Assembly (NCBI GenBank): GCA_015039365.1
Contig: WION01000805.1
Location: 1 to 11,070 of the forward strand
From: Amanita rubescens
Taxonomy: Eukaryota > Basidiomycota > Agaricomycetes > Agaricales > Amanitaceae
Length of the DNA stretch: 11,070 nucleotides
Direction of reading: 5' to 3'
Below are positions 1-11,070 of this stretch, one piece after another. The notes under the pieces are model-generated. The model worked only from the letters and a program-made list of their open reading frames with translations. It was not told the DNA's origin and did no database searches. A program made the position numbers and the translations under genes. Positions within the stretch are counted from its first letter, which is position 1. Each line of letters starts with the position of its first letter.

Positions 1-278
1 GCGCTCCCACGCGCCGACGCGATCCGACGCCCGGTCCTTCCACTAAGAAGAAAGGACGTTCTCGAACTACCGCAGATACCGCCAATACCTCCGCTTCCAC
101 TAGCCGCCGCCCTCATCAGTCGAAGAAGAAGGGAAAGAAGAAGGTACACCACGCGTCACAGTGTCAGGCATGCGTCAACGGACGACAGTGCGACGGAGCC
201 GACGACGACGCCTGCGACCTTTACGGCGACTACGGCTATCAGCACGACGACGACGCCATGCACAACATGAACACCTGA
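1..278 (+). CDS. 3' end of an unidentified protein-coding gene (partial)
   Basis: A frame open from the window edge (first full codon at 3) runs to a TGA at 276-278, giving about 91 residues; the start lies outside the window. The protein is of low complexity. It has a Ser/Thr/Ala/Arg-rich stretch, then a Lys-rich block (SKKKGKKK) resembling a nuclear localisation signal. A small cysteine group CQACVNGRQC (CxxCx5C) follows, with one more Cys a few residues on, and then an Asp/His/Tyr-rich tail ending DDDAMHNMNT. The cysteines could bind a metal, but the pattern is too short to name a family. I do not recognise the gene. The composition would suit the disordered tail of a nuclear or transposon-associated protein, which is a guess. 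The reading frame could also be chance, although no stop falls in 276 nt and a GC-rich coding style contrasts with the AT-rich DNA that follows. Confidence 0.4.
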   Translation, partial: APTRRRDPTPGPSTKKKGRSRTTADTANTSASTSRRPHQSKKKGKKKVHHASQCQACVNGRQCDGADDDACDLYGDYGYQHDDDAMHNMNT

Positions 279-826
279 ACGTTTTGTTGTTGCGGTCAAC
301 AACGTAGGGGAGAGCTAGTGTTACAACACGGTACGGACTCCCGCATTATGCTTACATGATACGTCGGACATGTTTATTTCTTTATGCATACCTTACTCGT
401 CACTCCCCTTATGCTCGATTCATACGGACTAACTCGTTTACTTTCTTATACCAATCCTTGTTCCACATATGACGCCGCCTTTATACTTACTTTCGTACTT
501 ACCATTATTCATTAATTAGTACGTCTCCTTGTACTTGCTAGTATAAGTACCGCTTGTATTCTAGAGTCGAACCCTAAGTTCGACTTAGCTGTTTATTGTC
601 GTCTGGCAATATAACCGTACTCTTAACTCATCTACCACAATCGTCCTCAGATTCTAAGTCAACGCCTTGACTTAGTATTGAACTTATAATCTTAACGTTT
701 GACTTAAAGACTTGTAATCGTGACTAGAGTTGCCGCCGCAACTTAGGTTGAGATTAACGAGTTCGTAACACAATGAGACACGCAAAAAGCCTGAATCTGA
801 AGACATGAAGCAAACCAGTCATGATC
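279..826. other. Non-coding stretch with short inverted repeats, no gene seen
   Basis: After the stop at 278 the sequence becomes AT-richer and no frame on either strand looks coding. A perfect 7-bp inverted repeat with a 4-nt loop lies just past the stop (GTTGTTG 286-292, CAACAAC 297-303), in what would be the 3' UTR of the preceding gene. Another perfect 7-bp repeat is at 565-571 and 579-585 (AGTCGAA/TTCGACT). No clear polyadenylation signal or RNA gene is visible. Confidence 0.45.
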
Positions 827-828
827 CG

Positions 829-1128
829 AATTGCGCTGTGCGGGTTGACTTCCAGCTAGTATACTGCTAACGGTACTACTATTCAAGTTGGCAAGCAGGC
901 CCGCCGCGTTAGCGATGTAAATCTGGAATTGCGCTGCACGCAGCACGGGTGAACTCCCGCATTAACTTCCAGTTATACTATTGCACCCAGGCCCGCTGCG
1001 TTAGCGATGTAAATTGTCATCTGGAAAGTTATGTAGCTCAGTAGCTGATGAAGATACTTGCCACACTTGGATTGCGCTGCATGGGTGGGCTCACGGATTA
1101 ATTCCCAGTTACTTTACTATCGTACTAC
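829..1128. repeat. Degenerate direct repeat, two full units and a third split by the gypsy insertion
   Basis: Three units begin with (A)ATTGCGCTG at 829, 927 and 1071. The first two share a 27-nt block at 896-922 and 988-1014, with one mismatch, that ends GTTAGCGATGTAAAT. All three share a TTCC(C)AG motif about 30-40 nt after the start. The third unit is interrupted at 1128 by the retrotransposon and resumes at 7424. Joined across the element, it reads GTACTAC then CAAGTTGG, matching TACTAC and CAAGTTGG in unit one at about 873-892. The spacings are uneven (98 and 144 bp), so this is a decayed repeat rather than a regular satellite. Confidence 0.6.
1124..1128. repeat. Target site duplication ACTAC, left copy
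   Basis: The five bases ACTAC directly before the left LTR are repeated directly after the right LTR at 7419-7423. Five bp is the usual duplication made by Ty3/gypsy integrases. It fixes both ends of the element and shows that it arrived by integration. Confidence 0.95.
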
Positions 1129-1382
1129 TGTTAGGAGGTAATCCCGACACAATCACTAGGACACTCGAGACTAGAAACGCGGATGGGAAATGAGAATAAG
1201 ATTGCGTCTATGGACGACAGAAACAATCATAAGACTAGGGGACATGTAACTAGCATTCAGGTATATATACTCAGACTCGTCACTCCCATGCAGTCGTTCC
1301 GCGGAATTCTTAGGTAAGCGTGGGAACTTCTCGTAACTAAAAGAAAAGAAAATGAAATGAAATAAAAACTAAATCTCGACCG

Positions 1383-1387
<5 letters not shown>
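1129..1387 (-). repeat. 3' LTR of the gypsy element
   Basis: This 259-bp copy matches 7160-7418 base for base. On the - strand it starts TGTAACGGTC and ends CCTCCTAACA, giving the standard TG...CA ends. Counterparts of the promoter signals in the other LTR fall at 1262-1269 (TATATATA) and 1236 (predicted R start). Its first bases also provide the stop codon of pol. Confidence 0.97.
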
Positions 1388-7146
<5,759 letters not shown>

Positions 7147-7158
7147 AGTCTTATGATT
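7147..7158 (-). promoter_or_regulatory. Self-priming primer binding site
   Basis: On the - strand AATCATAAGACT begins 1 nt after the 5' LTR. It is the exact complement of AGTCTTATGATT at 7267-7256, the predicted first 12 nt of the transcript. No TGG follows the LTR, so a tRNA 3' end (CCA) would not pair here. The arrangement matches the self-priming of Tf1 and related chromoviruses, where the RNA 5' end folds back, is cut and primes minus-strand DNA. Confidence 0.85.
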
Positions 7159-7159
7159 T

Positions 7160-7418
7160 TGTTAGGAGGTAATCCCGACACAATCACTAGGACACTCGAG
7201 ACTAGAAACGCGGATGGGAAATGAGAATAAGATTGCGTCTATGGACGACAGAAACAATCATAAGACTAGGGGACATGTAACTAGCATTCAGGTATATATA
7301 CTCAGACTCGTCACTCCCATGCAGTCGTTCCGCGGAATTCTTAGGTAAGCGTGGGAACTTCTCGTAACTAAAAGAAAAGAAAATGAAATGAAATAAAAAC
7401 TAAATCTCGACCGTTACA
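7160..7418 (-). repeat. 5' LTR of the gypsy element
   Basis: This 259-bp copy is identical to 1129-1387 and has TG...CA ends. In transcript direction U3 would be 7418-7268 (151 bp). R and U5 together would be 7267-7160 (108 bp), with the R/U5 boundary unresolved. Its outer end lies 152 bp upstream of the predicted start codon of the gene at 7571. Confidence 0.97.
7267..7300 (-). promoter_or_regulatory. Gypsy LTR promoter: TATA box and predicted transcript start
   Basis: TATATATA lies at 7300-7293 on the - strand. The A at 7267, predicted as +1 from the self-priming match, puts the box at -33 to -26, the normal RNA polymerase II distance. Two independent signals therefore agree on the same start. 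Confidence 0.75.
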
Positions 7419-7423
7419 ACTAC
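7419..7423. repeat. Target site duplication ACTAC, right copy
   Basis: This pairs with 1124-1128. Removing the element and one copy restores a continuous repeat unit (TACTAC then CAAGTTGG), which confirms the insertion point. Confidence 0.95.
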
Positions 7424-7570
7424 CAACAAGTTGGACTGGGATCACATCTCGATCTCAGTGGTAAACGCGATCATATCCGACATCCATATCTTGCTTATCT
7501 TGTTTTCCAAATGGGAAAGTAATAACTTGAATATTCCCACCTTATCCGATTTCATCCTCTGGCACGTAGG

Positions 7571-8711
7571 ATGGCACCTGGCCGCTCACAAAAGTTTTAC
7601 TACAATCCTGCCGGTGTCGCATTTAACGCGGGAGTTATTGGGAAAATCGATGGCTTCAATTCATCCGCACACAGTCAAGCAGCGTCCCGCGCGGTCCTTC
7701 GTCATGGAAGGCACAATGATGGTTCAGAGAATGCAACCCGGGCTTGCATTCTGGGTCTGCATCCCATGTTTTTTGGCCTCAATAACCTAGCCGGTTTGGT
7801 GCCAGACAACCCTAGAGCGAGGAAGGAGCTCCTGCATGAAACGTTGGCTGACACTATGGATACAGTATGTGGACATTCAACGCTGCGGCTTTGAAACTGA
7901 TGAAAATGACAGCTTGCATCCCTTGACCGGCTCGACGGAGGTATAACCTTAATGGTTAGGTGCCCCGGGTATTGTGTTGAATCGGGCTTCAAAGCGGTAG
8001 AAGACATCACGGTTGATGCGTACATCAGTCCCCATGAAGTATATGTCGGTCGCTCTGGGATCCAAGAGCACGTAGCACTACTTGTTCAAAAGTTTGCAAC
8101 AGATGTTGTTGTTCCACACCTCCACCACTTTACGGAACGATGCATGGAGGAGGGTGTCCCAGATGTGCAACACCCAAGTTCGTATTTCATTCGGATCAGT
8201 CCAGTCCAGCTACTAACAATACCATAGCACACGGGAAAAAGTTTTCTGCCCAAGGTCCCAATCATTTACCGCCGTTCGAAGGGCCGGGAAGCGGCCATGT
8301 GCGCTGTCATTGTTTCCCTGCAGCAACGCTCTCTAGGGACATTGCAGCGTACAAGCTCCCACTAACGTCAAAAAGAAACAAGGTACCTCGTGCAGTCAAA
8401 AGGGAAGCTGAAGACAACGATGGTGTCGTCTATATGGGTACGACGATTGCACAAACTGATACTGCAAGTTTAACTAGCAGCGGATGGCCTTCGGCATCAT
8501 CTGCTGCATCCTTGAGTGAGTAAATCTCTCTGCTTTCACGAATTTTGACTATATACAAGTCACAGCACATAGAATGGGCGAAAACGATGTTCAAGCCTCG
8601 AAAGCCGTTTGGCCGCCGAAGTCTGATGCCGCCACATCCCGAGTAACTAAATTTTCCCTGCCGCCGCTTACCTCTAATGCTATGACTACTAGACCCAGGT
8701 GCGATACGTAA
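7571..8711 (+). CDS. Unrecognised gene, best read as four exons
   Basis: My model joins 7571-7864, 7913-8177, 8228-8515 and 8566-8711, coding for 330 aa. The ATG has A at -3 and G at +4, with TAATAA in frame upstream. Intron 1 (48 nt) has GTATGT, CTGAT and CAG. Intron 2 (50 nt) has GTTCGT, TACTAAC and TAG. Intron 3 (50 nt) has GTGAGT, TTGACT and CAG. Each junction keeps the frame open and removes or bypasses a stop, and introns 2 and 3 shift phase correctly. The N-terminal half is mixed. Around residues 115-190 is a stretch with Cys and several His (RCPGYC; VPHLHHF). The C-terminal third is Ser/Thr/Pro/Ala-rich with a basic patch (TSKRNK) and looks disordered. I recognise no domain. The gypsy LTR ends 152 bp upstream and may have displaced the promoter or earlier exons. 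Exon 1 is the least certain, since another frame is also open there. Confidence 0.5.
7865..7912 (+). other. Predicted intron 1 (48 nt)
   Basis: The donor is GTATGT, the branch-like CTGAT lies near 7897, and the acceptor is CAG. Removing it joins two blocks in the same frame and eliminates the TGA at 7892-7894. Confidence 0.6.
8178..8227 (+). other. Predicted intron 2 (50 nt)
   Basis: The donor is GTTCGT, a consensus branch site TACTAAC lies at 8211-8217, and the acceptor is TAG at 8225-8227. Splicing changes frame exactly into the long open stretch that follows. Confidence 0.65.
8516..8565 (+). other. Predicted intron 3 (50 nt)
   Basis: The donor is a perfect GTGAGT, a TTGACT branch-like site lies around 8545, and the acceptor is CAG. 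It bypasses the TAA at 8521-8523 and leads into 146 nt that stay open to TAA at 8709-8711. Confidence 0.55.
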
Positions 8712-8893
8712 CGCGCAGGCCCGAGATTTCGATCTGCAAGATTTTCTTCATCTCAGTCTTTTCCGGGACCTTATCCGCTTTAGCTATTTGGTATCTTTTA
8801 TCTAGTATGTAGACCGATGATCCAACCCTTTAGTCCAGGTGGTACCGGACCTAATATTTTGTATTCCGCCATTCTATTTTGGATAAGTCCGTG

Positions 8894-9190
8894 TTCCTGT
8901 CAAAAAGGCACAACCCATTTCAAGGCGCGTGCGCCATATTTTGACATTGGATGCCGTCCTCACTATCCCTATTAGACGAGCCTGCATTTGCATCGAGCCT
9001 AGACGCAAATTCGTCGAGGGTCGGAACCAGAAGAAATTCCGCATTCGTGTCAGAAAAGGCATAAACCATTTCCACGACACTAGAAGCGTATTCCTCAAAT
9101 TTTGATCTTCGGATCCCGGCCTCACTATTCCTTTAAAGCCGTGTGCCTAGATGTAAATCCGTTGATCAGAACCAGTTGAACGAAATGCTT
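8894..9190. repeat. Diverged tandem duplication, unit about 150 bp
   Basis: Two adjacent units start at about 8894 (TTCCTGTCAAAAAGGCA) and 9044 (TTCGTGTCAGAAAAGGCA) and stay alignable to the end. Shared blocks include CCTCACTAT, a 21-nt block at 8997-9017 and 9145-9165 that starts GCCTAGA, and GAACCAG followed by GAAAT. No convincing gene lies in it. 8712-8893 before it shows nothing I can name and is probably the 3' UTR of the preceding gene. Confidence 0.7.
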
Positions 9191-9191
9191 A

Positions 9192-9244
9192 GTAGGTATG
9201 GTTCTTGTATTTCAAAACATCTTTTCTGACTATATTTTTTCTAG
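9192..9244 (+). other. Possible intron of an unresolved transcript
   Basis: GTAGGT (9192) or GTATGG (9196) could be the donor. CTGAC at 9226-9230, a T-rich run and TAG at 9242-9244 form a strong branch and acceptor set. The following 85 nt are open in more than one frame, for example one containing KNPGALAAMRAACQALSTS. I could not build a continuous gene from it. Confidence 0.3.
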
Positions 9245-9519
9245 ATGAGTCTGCCTTTTCTCTCAGAAAGAACCCGGGGGCCTTGGCTGCGATGCGCGCG
9301 GCATGCCAAGCTCTTTCAACAAGCGTATAGTAGGTGAGCTCTCGAAATCTTTCACGTTTAGTTGCCCTGAGTTCCGCTATCCCTTTTAGCATAGTCTGGG
9401 ATCATCGTGACTCGGAGATGGGTGGCCCGCCGGTATTACGACTCGGGCTCATATTTTCACTTTTATTAGAGATTTATTAATTGACTTTGCAATCTGAGTA
9501 TCCACCACCCTCATTTCGG
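9245..9519. other. Stretch with possible exon fragments, no gene I can defend
   Basis: The first part may be a short exon behind the intron signal at 9192-9244. A GTGAGC donor-like site follows near 9334. The rest, to 9519, becomes AT-rich just before the next reading frame. A 67-codon frame on the - strand (9392-9189) covers the same bases without start context or recognisable content. Confidence 0.25.
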
Positions 9520-10142
9520 ATGCCAACGAGTCGTTTCTTCAGTACGCCGCTCTTGCCGTCCACCGGGAATACGTCCCGAGCTCGAATCCGTCAGCATACA
9601 ACATTGAACAAGGATGAGCGTGCAGTTCTCAGAGCTACCCGACAACATGCATCAGAAAACTATCAAAAAGCGATTCATGAAATATCCAGCATCATTGAAG
9701 AGAAGATTGCGACAGTTGCTCAGGCCCACCGAAAAAATGTAAAACGTGTCCGCGCCAATGTCCACATGGCTCCGCAGGTGTCTTTGAAGCGACACAGCCG
9801 CCAAAACTCTTGGAATGCGTTCACGTGGATGCAAGCCAAAAAGGAGAAAGAAAACATCGGCACAGAGAACGGTACCAAGCAACTTCCTGACTGCCTAACT
9901 ATATGCACTGACATGGTAGGTATACTAGTACGCAAAACGGGCAAAGATGTATTGCCGGACATAGTAACGCGTAACAAGGACGAGTACGCAACACTGACAC
10001 AGGAAGTAAAGGATGACCTCGTCAAGGGGCTGGAGATGGCCAAAACCACGAAGGCGAAAGGATTTCAACCGTCGGCGAGGTCTCGCATTAATGATGTTAC
10101 AACGACATTGACGAAGATACGCCCAGCAGCGCAGCGTCTAAG
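9520..10142 (+). pseudogene. HMG-like fungal ORF truncated by the copia LTR
   Basis: The frame opens at 9481 after a TAA, and its first ATG is at 9520. Genuine gene sequence gives 207 residues. It then runs into the LTR, which adds 15 residues counting the codon across the junction, before a TGA at 10186-10188. Residues about 45-80 are charged and probably helical. Residues 94-175 carry a pattern loosely like an HMG box: SWNAFTWMQ, then LPDIVTRNKDEYATLTQE. A motif NDVTTTLTKI follows at 191-200. I recall families with this layout in Agaricomycetes, where the protein continues well beyond this point, but I cannot search to confirm it. If so, the C-terminal part is lost. DNA binding is only an inference. 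Confidence 0.5.
9872..9919 (+). other. Possible in-frame intron inside the HMG-like ORF
   Basis: There is GT at 9872, CTAAC at 9895-9899, and TAG at 9917-9919 (48 nt) or 9926-9928 (57 nt). Both lengths are multiples of three, so the frame stays open either way. Removal would bring the WNAF motif closer to LPDIV. The donor GTACCA is a poor match to fungal consensus. Confidence 0.35.
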
Positions 10143-10279
10143 TGTTAAAGTGAATACTTACTTAGAGTGGAGTGTAGAGTGGCGGTGACGACCTCAAACG
10201 ATGACTCACTATCCTATGGATATAGGATGTGGTGGTAAGAGGAGAAGGAAGGTTCTTATTTGTACCTACATACAGGTAG

Positions 10280-10288
10280 TTTTATATA
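10280..10288 (-). promoter_or_regulatory. TATA box of the copia LTR
   Basis: TATATAAAA on the - strand lies about 300 bp into the LTR, which suits a U3 promoter. An AATAAG sequence follows about 30 nt on. Confidence 0.5.
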
Positions 10289-10506
10289 CTACTAGTATCC
10301 TAATAAGTACAATGTATAGTAAATAGAGGAAGAGCTGTGCATGACGTATGATATGACGTCTAGCGCAGCTATGACGCGTCTACCGCAGTAATGGGATGAC
10401 GCAAGCGACTATAGGATATGTCGAATATCCTATGTATGTATATGTACATGTATATATGAATATATGTACATGTATGTACATCTAATCTGTATATCCTAAT
10501 CTATAG

Positions 10507-10580
10507 GATAAGATATGATGTTTTATCTTATATGAGATAAGATAAGATATACGTTATCTTATATGATTAGATAAGATAAC
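10507..10580. promoter_or_regulatory. GATAA motif cluster with a 10-bp inverted repeat in the copia U3
   Basis: GATAA occurs on + at 10507, 10536, 10541, 10570 and 10575, and as TTATC at 10523 and 10554, seven sites in 73 bp. GTTATCTTAT (10553-10562) and ATAAGATAAC (10571-10580) form a perfect 10-bp inverted repeat around an 8-nt loop. Fungal GATA factors bind this core, so the cluster may control the element; binding is inferred. Confidence 0.45.
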
Positions 10581-10587
10581 TTTAACA

Positions 10588-10596
10588 CACCCCCTC
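10588..10596 (-). promoter_or_regulatory. Polypurine tract of the copia element
   Basis: GAGGGGGTG on the - strand lies directly before the LTR start TGTTAAAGT, as required for plus-strand priming. It shows that this LTR is the 3' one and that the body lies at higher coordinates. Confidence 0.75.
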
Positions 10597-11070
10597 GCTA
10601 AGTTATCCAGGAATATATGAAATATTTTTTATACGAGTCACCGGAATTGCAAGACTTATAAAGTCTTCACGGAAGATCTCTCGTTTCGTGTACAAGTACG
10701 GGGATCCAGACTATATGCTGCTTTCACCTTAATCCCTTGTATATATATTTCTTTGATATTCCTATAATGCTTGTTGTATACGTTATACAATATTTATCAT
10801 TGTTTGATCCTAAAAATATAGGATATGACTTTATCGAAAAGCCAATACAATGACGTATATTGTTTGAATCGATTTATCAAAAATCGAGTTTCCTGTCATA
10901 TTGGTAATATCCATTTATAAAAGCACCCCCAGGCTTCAAGCCGTACAAAGTGTGTGAAATCATATTTAATCGAGAAGGGGCTTGGTCTACTGCCTTCGCA
11001 ATCTCTTATATGATTTATTACTTTGTGTAATAAAGGATAAGTCTATATCCTTAAGTGCTAAATGAATATT
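10597..11070 (-). pseudogene. Degenerate copia internal region, possible integrase remnant
   Basis: No frame stays open. On the - strand near 10961-10923 the translation THFVRLEAWGCFYKW loosely resembles the LRxxGC segment that follows the copia integrase core, and a stop (TGA) comes soon after. Further on, a stretch with LFDKVISYIFR resembles the downstream part. Nothing like RT or RNase H lies between this and the polypurine tract, only about 300 bp away, so the element probably has a large internal deletion. The match is weak and from memory. Confidence 0.3.

Larger units (their letters stand above)
10143..10587 (-). repeat. Copia-type 3' LTR, 445 bp
   Basis: On the - strand it begins TGTTAAAGT and ends ACTTTAACA, a perfect 9-bp terminal inverted repeat with TG...CA ends. 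It holds a TATA box, a cluster of GATAA motifs and several short hairpins, such as ATAGGATAT/ATATCCTAT at 10411-10433. It is AT-rich, unlike the ORF it interrupts. Confidence 0.82.
10143..11070 (-). mobile_element. Copia-type LTR retrotransposon, 3' end only, runs off the window
   Basis: The order in transcript direction is degenerate body (11070-10597), polypurine tract (10596-10588) and 3' LTR (10587-10143). The other end and any second target duplication lie outside the window; the five bases at the inner edge are CTAAG (10138-10142). Assignment to copia rests on the LTR/PPT layout and a weak integrase-like fragment. Confidence 0.7.

Noticed and set aside
560..590. tRNA-like B box (GGTTCGACTCT on -)
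   Set aside because: The T stem does not pair, and no A box, anticodon arm or acceptor stem lies at the right distance.
743..946. 67-codon frame on - across the direct repeats
   Set aside because: It covers two repeat units, has no recognisable content, and the repeat structure explains the sequence better.
7431..7790. Second open frame of 119 codons from 7431 on +
   Set aside because: It begins at TTG with no early ATG, overlaps the better-supported exon at 7571, and does not splice cleanly into the downstream exons. It remains the main alternative for exon 1.
7702..8025. 107-codon frame on - opposite the four-exon gene
   Set aside because: It is antisense to a spliced model with good intron signals, and its Ser/Arg-rich content is typical of a shadow frame.
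8874..9125. 83-codon frame on - inside the tandem duplication
   Set aside because: It has no domain or start context, and the encoded segments are simply the diverged repeat units.
9652..10049. Two frames on - opposite the HMG-like ORF
   Set aside because: They are shadows of the longer + strand frame, without recognisable motifs.

Overview
The window looks like repeat-rich accessory DNA from a filamentous fungus, most likely a basidiomycete of the Agaricomycetes. The evidence is short introns of about 50 nt with fungal splice and branch sites, a chromodomain-bearing Ty3/gypsy element, a copia element, and an ORF resembling an HMG-like family that I recall as expanded in Agaricomycetes. That last point is from memory and was not searched.

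Layout. 1-278 is the 3' end of an unidentified gene on +. 279-1128 is non-coding and ends in a degenerate direct repeat. 1129-7418 is a complete 6,290-bp Ty3/gypsy (Metaviridae, chromovirus) retrotransposon on the - strand. It has identical 259-bp LTRs, a 5-bp target duplication (ACTAC), an open gag and an open pol. 7571-8711 is an unrecognised gene on +, best read as four exons. 8894-9190 is a diverged tandem repeat. 9520-10142 is an HMG-like ORF on +, cut short by an LTR. 10143-10587 is a copia-type LTR on -, followed beyond its polypurine tract by 474 bp of degenerate element body that runs out of the window.

The gypsy element is the centrepiece, because its whole expression and replication programme can be read from the sequence. 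A TATA box sits 26-33 nt before a predicted transcript start at 7267. The first 12 nt of that transcript are perfectly complementary to a 12-nt site lying 1 nt after the 5' LTR, which indicates Tf1-type self-priming rather than tRNA priming. The 450-nt leader has only one ATG before gag, at nt +7. Gag (451 aa, two zinc knuckles) joins Pol by a -1 frameshift: slippery heptamer GGGTTTT, 5-nt spacer, then a perfect 9-bp hairpin that contains the gag stop codon. Pol carries protease, RT, RNase H, integrase and chromodomain with their catalytic residues present. Its last codons form the polypurine tract, and its stop codon is supplied by the 3' LTR terminus.

Functions are not assigned to the two flanking host-type genes. 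The splice models are read from sequence signals only and need transcript support.
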